DNA of 64,000 nt from Apiospora phragmitis (taxonomy: Eukaryota > Ascomycota > Sordariomycetes > Amphisphaeriales > Apiosporaceae), in assembly GCA_038363925.1 (NCBI GenBank), contig JAQQWL010000002.1, positions 1,426,001 to 1,490,000 of the forward strand, read 5' to 3'. The notes below the pieces were generated by a model. The model saw only the letters and a program-made list of their open reading frames with translations, was not told where the DNA came from and made no database searches. Shown here one piece after another: positions 10,744-24,689 of the stretch (the first letter of the stretch is position 1; the number at the start of each line of letters is the position of its first letter). Made by a program: the position numbers and the translations under genes.

Positions 10744-12289
10744 ATGGCAAGACTCTTGCTCTACACTGTCCTAGGGGCAGTAGTAGCAGCCATCGCTGTT
10801 GAGCGGATTGTAGCTGCACCAACAGGTGTCTCGTTACCATCGCCAACTTTCGACTTCGCCCAGATCACGGCCCCGCCCAGCCTCCACGAGTTGGTGAAGA
10901 GACAGGAAGCTCAAACGGTGCTTGTAGGACCCGACAATACATGTGGTTACGTTAGCGGATACTTGGGTATATACACCGTCCTATCCTTTCTTTCAAGTCC
11001 GCCGGATTACTAGTATATTCACTGACACCCATCCCAGCGAGTGCTTATACCTGCAACAACGTCAAGGCTCAGTGCGCCTTCTTGACCTATTCCAACCTCG
11101 GCGCTGTCGCTTGCTGCAACAGCGCCACTTGCGGCTTCGTGCTCGACTGTGTACACTATGCGCAGCTCGCAACTTCGAGCTGCGGTGTCTCGTGCCAGAA
11201 CGACATACATACCCTCAAATGGTAAGTCTCTCCCCCCCCGCCTCCCCTCCCTCCTCGAGACCAAATCATGGCAAAGAGACTCGTCGATAAGTGTATCATG
11301 CTAACGAATCCTGCGCGCCCCATAGCTCGAGGTCGGCGACGCCGTATTGCGGGACGGCCACGTTCTTCAATGGCATCAAGGACTACTACTGCATGACCAG
11401 CCGCTACTCGACCGCGAAGCAGATGCTGACGACGTGGATCGGGGAGGACGACCGCCGCAGCTTCTCCCCGCTGGTCCTGACCGTCACCACGAGCGCCGAT
11501 CTCTCGGTGACACAGGACGGCGGTCTGCTGGGCGGAGGTGACGCTCCCGCCACGGTCACCGCCACCTCATCAACAGGCTCTGGCAGCAACAACAAGGACG
11601 GCAACACGGATAACAACAACAAAGGAGGCTCGTCGACTCCTGTGGGCGCCATCGTCGGCGGTGTCGTGGGCGGCGTGGCCGTCCTCATCATTGTTGCGCT
11701 CGCCCTCTTCTTCATCATCCGCCACAACAATAAGAAGAAGCAGCAGCGGAACGCCGCCGCCGCCACCAATGGCGGCTACCCGCAAATGATGCAGCAGCCA
11801 GGAGGAGGTCCCAACAACGGACCCGGCGGTGCTCCGCCCGCGGCTGGCGCCGTGGCTGGTCACCAATCCGTCTACAACCCAGCCTACCAGCAACAGCAAC
11901 AGCAACAACAACAGTACCCGTCCACGACCCAATCCCCGCCACCGCAGCATCAGCAAGCACCCCCATACGCCTACGCCGGGGCAGGAGACATGAAGCCCCA
12001 AGCGTACGCGACCAACGCGATGGCACCGCCGAGCCCCGCGACGTCGCCGGGCTTAAACGACCAGCCTTCCTCGCCGACCATGACCGACGTCTCGTCGATA
12101 CAACCACACCACACCGGCAGCACCATGGGCATGGGCGGCGGCGGCGCCGGGTACCAGTATGGTAGTAACAGCAACAACAACGGCAGCGGCCCGAACGTAC
12201 CGATGACTGTGCACGAGGCTGGCGGTGATGCGGTGGGCAACTATGGCCCGCACTCAAATCACCACGGGCAGTTCCACGAGATGCAATAG
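10744..12289 (+). CDS. Cys-rich single-pass membrane protein (Mid2/WSC-like architecture)
   Basis: Three exons (10744-10966, 11038-11221, 11326-12289) join in frame to 456 residues. Introns have GTATAT..CAG and GTAAGT..TAG ends, with a CTAAC branch site in the second. In order: a hydrophobic signal peptide (about 1-28, ending near IVAAP), a Kex2-like KR around residue 61, an ectodomain with 12 cysteines, a Ser/Thr/Asn-rich stretch, a transmembrane helix GAIVGGVVGGVAVLIIVALA with basic stop-transfer RHNNKKK, and a cytoplasmic tail rich in Gln, Pro, Gly and Asn, including a poly-Gln run. This arrangement resembles fungal cell-wall stress sensors, but the WSC spacing is not obvious. The sensor role is an inference. 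No frameshift was found. Confidence 0.85.
11881..11916 (+). repeat. CAG/CAA trinucleotide tract coding poly-Gln
   Basis: About nine Gln codons (CAG and CAA) in a row lie in the cytoplasmic tail of the membrane protein. It is a coding microsatellite and is likely to vary in length between strains. Confidence 0.85.
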
Positions 12290-12878
12290 TCTTGGGCGGG
12301 ATTAGAGAGAAAGGGGCGGAAGGGAAGCCAGGACGGCAGGCAAGCAAGCAAGCGCATTAATCGGGTTGCTGGGGTTTTCTCCGTCTGAATTGGGATTCAT
12401 CTCTCTGATATGGGCTTATGCCATTTAAAGGGAAGGGTTGGCTGGGTGCGATGGAGTCGGCTTCTGGATGACACTCTTCTGAGGATGTGTTCATAGTCAC
12501 TCAGTATATCTCTGCATCTATAGATCTCCTGACATGTCGTACACTATGGCATTCAGGCTGTAATGTCTCTTAAAATCATAGCTTTCGCATAAAATCACGT
12601 GGTCGGACCAGCAGCCAGTATACATGTGCATCCATGAGTTGAAATTGCGTCTGCGTACAAGAACTCGGGGAATCAACCTGGGAATAGAAAATCACCAATG
12701 CCTACAACGCTCGCTGCTGTTCCTAGATTAAAATAACATCAAAAAGACACCATTCTTGCCTAAGTATCAAGGTCGCGCACAGCTTCAATCCACCAAAGCT
12801 TCCCCATGAATTCCACATCCGACAGTGGCCCTTGGATATCATCAAGTCCCTTCCCTCAGGCCCCTTCCCTCAGGCCGA
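12290..12878. other. Convergent 3' intergenic region
   Basis: This lies between the stop codons of the membrane protein (+) and the carnitine acetyltransferase (-). It includes a few AT-rich stretches suited to 3' end formation. No gene was seen. Confidence 0.7.
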
Positions 12879-15613
12879 TCAGTACTCAACCAACCGCAAC
12901 TTCTTGCCAACATCCCTACGGCGCGCCTTCTCGGAAGCTTTCACTTCGCCGCCGTCCAAAGCCTCGCCGCGTGCCTTGAGGGCTTGCAAGAGCATACCGG
13001 CATCAAAGAAACCATCTAGAAACCCAGTCAGTACACTCATTCCTTTTGAGAGAATAAGATCCAACAACAATGAAGACCCAATGGACAGCGCAATAAATAA
13101 AGTAAAATGCTTACATCCGCCTAGTTCGTCATCCTCGCTGCTCGGAACGATGCTGTCCTCGGTAGGCGACCGCGTGCCGCTCATGGTGGCTTCTCCTCCG
13201 GATAGCCTCGTGGCCCGTGATCAGACGACCGCGGGCCTTGAAGCCCTTGACGCCCTTGGTGGGCTTAGTCGGGTCAATTTCGCGAGCACGGGTCTGCTTG
13301 GAGGATGTGGCGCGACGGTTGGTGATGCGCAGAATGCGGCGGATTTCGAGGAGGTAGCTCTCGAATGTGTCAATGAACCGTTTCGTTTGTCGGTGCTTGC
13401 TCGAGACGCAAATGGAAAGCACGTCGTCCTTGATGATATAGCCAATGCCGAATCCGTCGCCCGAGGTCGGGCCGAAGCCGAAGTGACGGAGCGAAGGGTT
13501 GCCGCAGTTGGACGTCGAGAGGATCGTGTTGTTCAGCTTGTCCCAGCCGGGGTCGGAGAAAATCGAGGGTACTGGATGATCCCGTGAGCGCGAGCTGCCA
13601 GTGCTATCAACTCTTCCCCGGGTCCTGATCTCACCATCCTGTGATATGATAGAATAGTCTCTTCCCTGGACTTCCCACTGGGGGAATTCATGTCCACTTC
13701 CGAGCCATTCTCTGACGAACTGGTATACCCAGTGCTTAGGGGAGGCAGCTGCTCGTCTAGATACTTCTGCCATACACAGAACAGCGCATACAGATGACGA
13801 TCGCAGCCCTCCGCCTTGGCACATTCCCTAGTAGTGGCGACATGTTTCTCACATGCCTTGCGCAGTGCGTCTACCTTCTGTTCAGGGGATTGTCTCCCCA
13901 GAAGGTCTGCACAAAGTTGACCGACTCTTCCGACACGGATCTGATAGCCTCGGTTCGCCCATGCAAGAAGACCTTGGTCATGGCAGGCTCGTAAGTACAC
14001 TCAATACGGCCGTAGAGACCGTAGTAAGCAGCTTGGAAGGCCATTTGGACAAAGGCATCAGGCGAGAAGCCCATCGAAGTGATGAAGTTCTTGCCATAGC
14101 CGCCAAAGTCCAAGCAGGCGAATTCATTCTGTCCGATCAGATCAGCCAACCTAGTTTCCGCAAATCGAACGGCTATGCTCAACTCCGGCAGCATATCCCA
14201 TTCGAGTTTATGCGGGGTGGTATTAACGTCTCCAAAACTGTCAGGGTCGCGCTTCGAGGGATCGGGGCTCGTCGTCTTCCACAGACTGGGTGCTCCGCCA
14301 TTGATAGTTCTTGCAAACCTGAGGATTGTGTCGGTGAACACATCACTGGCAAACCTGAGCACCGTGTGGCCATCCACGCCTGTATGCTCGAAATTGATCC
14401 CTGCACTCCCGTTTTTGCAGACAATGATCTGCAACTTGTCGTACCAACGGTTTATGCAGGTGCCAACCTGAATCCCCCTCTCCACTTCGTTCGTGCCACA
14501 AAGCATGTTCTGGCAGAGTCTTGCTGCTGTGTCTGGTTCCGTGTAATCGAGACACAGAATGAACAGGGCCGAGTCCACAATCCCCAGGGAATCTGCGTTG
14601 TTTGATCCTTCCTCCTTCAGTAACACATCTCGCAGTCCTGACCATGTTTTCCTGTTCTCCGTACTGAGAATTCCCAAAGCACTCTTTGCCGCCTCTTGGA
14701 TAGGCGTCTGTGCGGCGTCATCTATGATGGTCTGGAGGTTGATAGAAAGGTCCTTCTCGCCCATGATCAGATCCGAGTTATCGTCGAAGACATCGAACCA
14801 GTAGAATTGCCCATGGCACAAAACTACGATGTGTCTCGAGTCAGGATCTTGTTCGATCTGACATCCATTGACAGTTGGCACCCGAGCAGTTCCGAATAGC
14901 CGAGAGTATTGGTACATATCCAGGGGCTTTCCCTTGACGGTGTCGGGAGGGAGCTCCTCCCGACGAACTGCTCGGACGAAGTTGAGTGAGGATACCACCA
15001 AAGAGGCGGCACGAGTGACTTGATTGTTCCTGGCCGGTGTTGGGTCATCCTCGAGCAGGAAGAAGGGGTTGAGGTTGAGGACGACCGGATTATCAAAATT
15101 CAAGTACGAGTCGTACCCTGAGATGAGAGTTTGGTTTCTCGACCTTCACGAGCACACACATATACTGGTTGAGGCTCACAGAATTGTTCGATATAACTCG
15201 TTTTTCCCCACTGCGTACTGCTGAAGTTTTTCCTGAAGTTCCGGTCCATCTATCTTCAGAAACTCTTGAACGGCCTGCTTCGTCTCCGCATGCTCTCTTG
15301 GGCCTTGGAGCGGCTTGAGAGCGGCAAGGTATTTCTGAGCAGACTGATCCAAGCTAGGGATGGGGAGTTTAGGTAGGTCATCCTGGGCAGCAAAGGTTAT
15401 GCCTTGGCTCCGAGGCATATCGCTTTTCCTGGAAGGAGGCGTCGTCTGAGTCGACTGTTCATGTGCCGTAGAAGAAATCTCCGGTAGGTCTGGGACTGAA
15501 CGTGGTACAGATGCAGAGCCGCCGCCGGCTAGGGTTTCGCCCAAAGACTTGGGCATAGAAAATATACGGACTTGAGTAGGCATCTTATCAGTTGGAGTTG
15601 CCGACTTAAGCAT
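12879..15613 (-). CDS. facC: Carnitine O-acetyltransferase (FacC/Yat-type), with four single-base frameshifts
   Basis: This enzyme transfers acetyl groups between CoA and carnitine, allowing acetyl units to move between compartments during growth on acetate or fatty acids. Exons on minus: 15613-15180, 15117-13115 and 13015-12879. The first intron splits a Trp codon (FWYDSYL). Motifs: LPIPSLDQSAQKYL near the start, NFDNPVVLNLNPFFLLEDDP, the catalytic-His block GSAGINFEHTGVDGHTVLRF, and NNTILSTSNCGNPSLRHFGF near the C-terminus. The reading frame needs four corrections: an extra base at 15201-15209, a missing base at 13885-13888, a missing base probably at the GGGGG of 13680-13684, and an extra base near 13195-13215. 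Spliced length (2574 nt) stays a multiple of three, giving 857 residues. No mitochondrial presequence or C-terminal peroxisomal tripeptide is evident, which suggests the cytosolic form. Confidence 0.85.
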
Positions 15614-18600
15614 ACAAGGGTGAGACGGAGGTGCTTATATTCAAGCCGCGTAGGGCTGTTCGGTAAAAGTAATGACAGTCCTGAAGACAATAAGATGGCA
15701 TCCCACTAGAGTTGTGCCAACTGTGGCTTCGGCATAGGCGATATAGTGCGTGTAGGTACTTGTAGTGTAAGTGCAAAGCCGCTTGGCCGACAGAGAGTTG
15801 GTATGGGGCTCGCAGTCCGAGGACGACGGGGAGAGATAGGCGTTAGAGATATAGATATACACAACGAAAGAGAGGGAGAGGGAGTGTGGGCCGTGTGCCT
15901 GGGGGAGTCTCGGCTTGTAAACAGCGCACGAGAAGCAGCAATGCGGAAAGCATGTGCGATTGGAAGTCTCGTCCCAATAGAGACGGTCATCCCTTGGCAA
16001 AGGCAGGTTGCGAGGGCAGGACATAATTGGCTCCGAGTCAGTGGACTGGGGCCCTATGTCATCCGCAGACCCGACGACACATATTATGGATGCATCACCC
16101 AAGCATACCGACCAATTTGCCGGGACTGAAACGGGGACTGGGTGGGGATCCAGGAGATATGTTGACGTGAAAGTATACTTGGGTAACGCACCTCGAGTTT
16201 CAGGGCCAATCCAGTCAATCTTCCTTTTCGCAAAATCGCAAGGAGCTGCTCACTAACTCACTAACTCACTAACACACACACACACACAGAAAGTTGTCGG
16301 GCGAAGATCACACAAGTGAGCAGCTCAAAGTTGAAGACTGGAGTTTATGAGAAATTGAGCGCACGCGATTGCCACGGGGCTTCACCTGAGAGAGGTTAGC
16401 GGCTTCATTTCGCGGCGGTAGGGAATAGAAGTTGTCGATGCCCATAACATGACGCAGGTAAGCATGTGGTCTCGCAAAGTGTAAGACTGGGCAGTGTCAT
16501 AGGTAGCAGTGACAAGGGGATCTGATCGGCGGGTTTGGAGGAGACCCACCTGGCTTGGCTTCTTGTTATGTGCGTGAACTCCGTTGGATATACCAAGTCT
16601 AGCCTAGTCACAAATCGCACCCCACGGGGAGAGTAAATCGGTCGTTTTGTTTGAAGCGAGTAACAGATGGGCAACGTGAGGTGTTGCTTGTGGTGTCACT
16701 GGTGTGGGTGGTCCGAGGCTTGGTTTGCGCACTTCGGGCCAGTGGATGAGCCCTGGTTGGATGTCGGGGCAAAGGGTTTCGTCTGGAGCGGCCAGGCGCC
16801 TATTCCAAATGATCCACCCAAAAGAGCGACGCCTGGTTCGAAGAAGATGGAAGGAGGGTCTCAGGTCTCGATCTTGTGGGTTCGGATTGGTGTTAGTATA
16901 TTAAACTTAGGATGAACTAAAGAAATCACATGCGCAAGGAGGCGTGCTCGCAGAACGTCGGAATCTACAAATGAAATGGTATATGTTCCGATGTGAGCCT
17001 CTTGTAGAACCGGTCAGACTTGAGGGAAAAAAAGTAAAGTTTCTCTGGCGTACCTGCTGGCAGCAGCGAACAGATTCCTTAAGTACTTTCCGTACTTGAC
17101 GTACGCTGCTAGATAACCTTACCTACCTAACGTAGCAGTAGAAGGAAAGAACGATGAGGTGGGGCCGGATGACCGGCTGTCGGGAATCGGGATGACTGAC
17201 CATCACTGATCATAATTGGGGACTGGTCGTTGCCAAGCCAGAAGCCAGAGCCAACTTCATGGCAATTGCGGGGTGCTTCCAACTGCATGCAAGCCATGCA
17301 AGGTGGTTCTTAATCTCGACTTCTTCAGGATGTACATGTATATATCTTGATGAAGTAATGTTACATTGCATCTTGACCTGAGCACTTATCTTCGGAGTTG
17401 AAGAGATGAGCCCGGGTATACCCGGGAAAATGGCATAAGAACTCGCCTAAGTCTACGCCCCCCCCCCCTATTTGCATCATCTGTTAGAAGCACATTGCTT
17501 GGACCCCATGTCACATAAGGAGCAACGGCGGGTTGTTGAGTGCGTCAATCCTATCTGTCTGCGCATGTTCTGGTTGCCGCGATGGACCGGATCGATCTCT
17601 GAAGCAGCTTGGCGGAGGCCCTGTGTCCTGGTCACGCTGGTATGGAACAGAACTCTGAATATTGAGGCGGCAATAAAGAGAATGCTCAGCCTGGAAGGAA
17701 ATGGGGATATGAGACAAGCCTATGTGGAGAGCCACCAAAGAGAGGCATGGCGAAGCGCACAAGTATCGTCGATCTTGCTTGATGCTCGGAGAAATCCGAG
17801 AAAAGGCCAGCCCCAGCAAAGGAATGCCGTCAACGGAATGGCAGCGGATTACCACCCCGGTTGGTTTCTGGTGATGATATCGGGTAACTGAGGTTCGCGG
17901 ACAGAACAGAGATGGGGTTTCACCAAGTCTAACAGGTGTCGTTGATATGACAGTCTATTCGAGCCAGGAAGGCACGCCACTCTGGAGATACCTCAAGCCA
18001 AGCCGCCTATAAGTTGATATAGGCGACTCCAGCACCGTGATGGAGACAGGCCCCCTGTCATGACGTAAGCATCATACAGCCCAGATTTCATCTACCATTG
18101 CGGTACTCTATCAAGATGCCCGCCACCATCAAGCAATAAAGCACACGCAAGCTGAAGTAGTCGACATCAGAATACCACAAGGAACCAAACACCCGTCCGT
18201 GAGCACTCGCCAAGTTAGAGACACGCCCAGCCTAGAATGGGAAATTATTACGCCGGTATCTGCAAGATATTGAGGTAGTCTATCTTGAACGAGCCAACTC
18301 CTCCTAAATAGGCGTGTAAGAGAGATATATTCATTATCGAGTTATCTATCCCAACCACCGTTAATAGTATACATATTCCTACCTAATTCCAATACAACAA
18401 GTAGACGACAAGAGACAGGCACGCAATCCCATCCATGGTCTTGACAAACCAAGTGGGAGAACTCACGTTGGTATGGTGTTAAGCGAGAACAGACGTACGA
18501 GACCCAAGAGACCATATATGTACTCAAAGAGGAAATGCTTTTCGGTTACAAAACCCCAGATTATCATCATGTAGCATTCGACAACCCAACGAGAAAGTGA

Positions 18601-19548
18601 ACCAGCGCTCAATAATCGGCCCCCCAAACGACTGATTATGCCTGCCTTAAAGAACCAGAAACTGACGCTGAGAAACGAAACCACTCGGAACCCACCGACT
18701 GAACTTCCATGACTAGAATACCATCCTCACTACTCTGAACGCCTCTGTGGCTCCAAGGAGAGATGAGAAGTTGCCATGAGCATGTAAACCCTCCCCTCAT
18801 CAAAGGGCATGTGGAATTCTCATGTTGCCCGTTCATGTCAAGTAAGACTTCCACCAGAACCCAAGAAGTGCGTGCTCGATTGTTCCCAGGTCTTGCTTGA
18901 TAAGTCCGTATCTATCAGAAGTCAACGCATCTTAGTAAGGGGCCAGGCTGTTAACTGTAGCGATAGTGATGATGAGCGAGTGAGAATTTGGTGTTGTCTA
19001 CCCTAAGTAATTATGTCTGTCATTCCCGGCCGATCTCACTCCTCACGCCTGCTGCAAGTCATACATACACGCAAAGAAAACCACAAGATGAGAGATCTCG
19101 CCCTCAAACTTGCCACCTTCTCTATGCAAAGTCACCGGAGAAAAGGACACCAAAGAAACATATGGGCCAAGTCCAGTCGAACAAGTCAATCTCTCCATCA
19201 TAGAATACCATGCGCCACACCCGTACGTGCTTTGCTCTCACAGAATTACCCGTGCTCATTCATCTCGTTCTTCACATTTCCCAATTCGCGTAACACTGGT
19301 AAGAAACTTGGCCAAGTCGGCAGAGTCAGATTTGCTATAACTCATGAGGATCCTGTCGTAGGGAAAATTCGTCTATTTCGCATCAAAGGCGAAAAGTGGA
19401 AAACCATATCTGCCCTCCAGTTTGCCAACCATCGAGTCAACCCTTCGCAATGCGTGCAATTACCAGTTTACTCCAGGGAAAATCAAGACGCAAGGTCGAC
19501 ATAGAAAGCGGACGTGATCGGGTATCGTGAAGAAGAATCGTGTCTCTC
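15614..19548. other. 3.9-kb gap without a recognisable gene
   Basis: It lies between the start of the carnitine acetyltransferase (-) and the end of ypt1 (-). Frames at 15641-16102, 15746-16129, 17472-17891 and 19013-19504 have no recognisable domain and overlap on both strands. It contains a CTCACTAA/CA repeat near 16247-16288 and a C13 run near 17458-17469. A long facC promoter, the ypt1 3' UTR and perhaps non-coding RNA are possible. Because indels are common nearby, a divergent gene could be hidden. Confidence 0.5.
16247..16288. repeat. CTCACTAA tandem repeat running into a CA microsatellite
   Basis: Three copies of CTCACTAA are followed directly by about eight CA units. It lies in intergenic DNA upstream of the carnitine acetyltransferase gene. 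Confidence 0.85.
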
Positions 19549-20875
<1,327 letters not shown>

Positions 20876-22544
20876 CTTGGCGGGTGACGATTCGGATGCG
20901 GAGGATGCAGATATTAGATGCGGTTGGCAAGTTTGGTGTTGAAGTTGGAACGGAGGATGATAAGCCAACGAAACACGGAAAGGAAGGCGGTAGCGGCAAG
21001 TCAAAGGGGGTCCCGGTTGCTGTGGAACTTTACGTTAATGAGTTTATGGGGGTTCGACAAGGCACAACAGCGCTTGAATGGGCCTTTCGTGTGGTTCAAA
21101 TACGACGGAGGGGCGCAGGCCGGCTAACTTTTTGATGATGATGACTTCTTTATCTCCAATAATGTAAGTTTTGTATTAACCAGAGGAGGATGGAGAGATA
21201 AGATGCAGGTTAAGAACGAGAAGGAAGCAAGAGAGACATGCGCCTGACTTTCAAGTAGGTACACTTTTTGAGAGACACGGACGACGCAGAGGCAGACAAA
21301 CAGCACAACAATGCACACCCACAAGCACAGGCACAGGCAGCTGGTTGAACAGAACACGCCTACTAACCTAGCAGGCTAGGCTGATGCGTCAGCGAGTGTC
21401 AAGGACAGTCCAGTCTGAAAGGGTCGAACGGTGGGCCATTCCGGCTCCACTTCTTTGGTTTACTGGGGAGCAGTCAACTCAAAGCAGCCCAGGAGCCTCC
21501 TGAAGTCATCAGCCTTTTAGCCCTTAAGGGTGCCTAACACGCCTAAAGAAAAAGACAGCCAACGGGATCACAAGGCCCTCGGACGCCGTTGCTGGTGCAC
21601 CAACCAGTCAGGAGGTGCGAAAGGGGTCAAGTCATAGACTTCGTTTTGCCCAAGGCTCACAGTCAGGTGGCTAAACATGTCACCGGCCGGTTTCGAGTCA
21701 GCTTTGCTCAAAGCTGACAGTTGGCAAATCTGGTAATGCAAAGCAGCATCGAACAGATCGATCGTTTCGTTTGTATTAAATATATTCAAGCATGACCACC
21801 TGCAAGGGCTTCTGGGACGAATAGACATTCACCCGGTACTTGTCCATGCCCTCATCGAAGAACCTTTGTTCTCACACCTGCAAACACAGAGAAAGCTCTC
21901 GTATTATGTCAGCCAAGATCACTGTTCTTTCATGCTGCCACTTGGCGAAGCCCCCATGTTCCGGTTGGTGTTTGGGTTGCAAACGCTACATATTGGCATA
22001 TTATTGCTCAACTACGTAGAAGTCTACTCTTTGCCTCTTTCCACATACTTATGATCTGTTACATAAGGTAGGTGCCCACTAACACACTGCTGGATCGGCT
22101 GGGATATCAAGAGATCTATATAATACCTACCTCTATAGTATGCCGAAAAGAGTGAGAGAGACTTGAAGAGCGAACCCCATGTTCCCGTTGTCCCGGTTGA
22201 TCGCCCACGCGGAGGATTCCTGAGAGGGAGTGGGGTTGGGCCCATTGATTGATGACCGTTCGTTTGACTGTCGTGCCATTCGCGCTACCCATATTTTTGG
22301 AGCTGATGGTAATCTTTCTCTTCGGGAAGTCAAAAGAGAAGGAAAGAAACATGCAACGCACCATCGACTGGCCGCCCAAAGTAACCGAGAAGCTTCACTT
22401 ACATCATACCTAGTCAATTTCTTTAAACTTCTACAATTTTCACTACAGTACCTACTTCCCCGTTAGAAGACCGAACCAACCTCTGCTGTCGGATGATGCG
22501 GCGCATCGATTCCTGACCGACCCTACTACGACCGAACCGGATTA
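20876..22544. other. Divergent intergenic region
   Basis: About 1.7 kb separates ypt1 (-) from the gene at 22545 (+). Frames at 20803-21135, 21568-21828 and 22133-22417 are not recognisable. It is expected to contain both promoters. Confidence 0.6.
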
Positions 22545-23654
22545 ATGCCAGTCGTCACCTGCGATTGCGCCTTCGAGGCTCGGATCCCATGTCTCCCCCG
22601 TGGCTTCTTTCGGACGCCGCCCCAAGCTTTGAGCTCCGCCTCTCGCGCCAAGCACCTGATCAGGCCAGCGGCGGTACCGCCGCAGCATTTTGCTTCTTCT
22701 ACTCCTACCAACGCCTCCGTGATAGCTTCGGCGCCGCTGGCGCTCTCGAAACCAACCCAGCCTCTAACTACAGTGCCTGCGCCTATCCCACCGCCACCAC
22801 CACCATCGCGTCACGATTTATCGCCCATATGGTTCGATTCAGCATTCACGGCCCGTTTCAGCGCAAACGGAGGAAAGCCGGACGATGAACGCAGGGTGAA
22901 GCTTGGAAAAAGTACGTCTCCCTAGGCGACAAGATACAGTTGTTTCGAATGGTTCGGCTAACGATACATCATCACAGCTCTGCGGCTTTTGCATGAAAGG
23001 TTACCTTCGCTGTTGCAGTCGCAACTCCCGCAAGAGATCCTCGCCCCCAACATCTCTCTCCACCTGTTCCCCTCGACGCACCCGTACCTGCCGGTCGTTT
23101 CCGGGAGAGTTGGTTACATAGCAGCGCTCTGGACTTCGCCGATAGCATGGAACCGCGTGCCGATCATCGGAAACCTCAAGCTGGAGATACTCTCGGAGCG
23201 CATGACGACGCAACCGCTGTACTACTCCCCCGGAGGTCTGGCGCCTATGATGAGCAGCTGGTGGTCAAGTGGAGGACGGCGGATAAGAACAAGAACAACG
23301 GGAACGGGTCCAGTACGAGTTTGGCCCAGCAAGGCGAACACAACCTGGAGCACGCCTTGCGGGGCACCCAGAGCCCCGGTGCCAAGAAGGAGTTTACGGG
23401 GCTCTTCATCTTCGAATTTGACTCGGAAGGACGTATAATTAGCCACACGATCGAACACGTCGATCAGGATGGCGAGTGGGAAAAGGGCGTCGGCGCCAAG
23501 GTTGTCCACCTTGCAGATTGGCTGCTGGGCGGCATCAAAGGGCGGCCGCCGCAGGGCGCTTGCCCCATGTTCCAGAAGGTACGGAGCAACAGACGAGATC
23601 CTAGAGATCCTAGATTACGATGAAGCAAAATGATACCCCCAGGTGATTGCATAG
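22545..23654 (+). CDS. Conserved fungal protein of unknown function, probably mitochondrial, one frameshift
   Basis: Three exons (22545-22911, 22978-23578, 23643-23654) join in phase; the last codes only Val-Ile-Ala and stop. The first 45 or so residues are rich in Arg, Ser and Ala with few acids, consistent with a mitochondrial presequence, and a Pro-rich linker follows. The second half has a globular domain with TLRLLHERLPSLLQ, SGRVGYIAALWTSPIAWNRV, LEILSERMTTQPLYYSP and FTGLFIFEFDSEGRIISHTI. That last strand-turn-strand pattern recalls NTF2-like folds, but this is inference. A C is missing in the run at 23227-23231; adding it lets YYSP continue into RRSGAYDEQLVVKWRT and gives 326 residues. 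I do not recognise a named family with confidence. Confidence 0.75.
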
Positions 23655-24306
23655 TGGCGCAGAAGAAAACGGCGATGAAGCTCTCCTACTCCGAGCAACA
23701 GACAGTATGGATTGTACATAATGGAGGCCGGTGTATTATAGCCAGTATAGTCTTATAGACGTCACCACTCAGACTACGACTTTATTGTAAAACATATAAG
23801 ATCTCAACCAGGTTACGTTCCAGTCGTTATTTGCGTGACATTGCGGACAAACAAACACTGCAGCGAATTCGTCCGCAGATCTGATATTGTAGGATATAAA
23901 AGATGACTTGTTCCACAATGGAAACATGTCATTATCATTGTCCACTCGACACTAGCTATAGGGCTCAGGATCAAGAAACATGTACTACTACTGCGGGCAT
24001 AGCACAGCACAGCATAACATAGTCGAGATATCGCAGCCCACTTTGGTGATCTTGAAAGCAGCCGAATCTAATCGGTCGGTTACCAGAAAAGGAATGCCGG
24101 CTAGCGTCCCGCCATTCCCGGGAATTCGGGACCCCACCCCAATAACAACCTGAGTTTCCACGTCACTTCGTCGACGGCGCCAATCAGATGTCAAACGCAA
24201 CCCCCATTCAATCACCCACGACGACGCCCTGCGATGCATAGAACGAGAACAAGAACGACTGGCTGACTTGCTCTTCATGTATACGCTCTTCTTATACATC
24301 GCGAGA

Positions 24307-24351
<45 letters not shown>

Positions 24352-24689
24352 GACGTGGTATGCGAAGAAGTTATCGGTTGTTTACCTGCTGCTGCTGCTT
24401 TCGTTAACATCTGATTCATTGCCCCGCCCCGTCTTTTCTTTTCCTGGACGAGCAGTGGACGTTTGGACACAGAAAAAGACCGCATCAACCCGCTTTCGGC
24501 ACTTGCATTGATCTATATGCACAGCAGGCAGGGGTTGTTAGGCTCAATATAACTAACTGGCAGCCATCCTACATACTTACCTTCCTATCGCGAGCGATAC
24601 AGGGTTGGGTTTTTGGGTCGGGTCAGGTCGGTCACACATCATAGAACTATTCGCGCATCTAGGTTACCTGGTCGGCCACATGTGCAAAC
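23655..24689. other. Intergenic region with GA microsatellite
   Basis: It lies between two + strand genes. A minus-strand frame (23988-24488) owes its length to the GA repeat and is not a credible gene. It presumably contains the promoter of the 2EXR gene. Confidence 0.65.
24302..24350. repeat. GA dinucleotide microsatellite
   Basis: There are more than 20 GA units with one interruption near the start. It lies in the 5' intergenic region about 340 nt before the 2EXR gene. Confidence 0.95.

Noticed and set aside
13590..13660. A 40-nt intron (GTGAGA..GCAG) to explain the frame change in the carnitine acetyltransferase
   Set aside because: Its length is 1 mod 3, which moves the frame the wrong way, and it is shorter than any other intron in the window. 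A missing base in the nearby GGGGG run fits.
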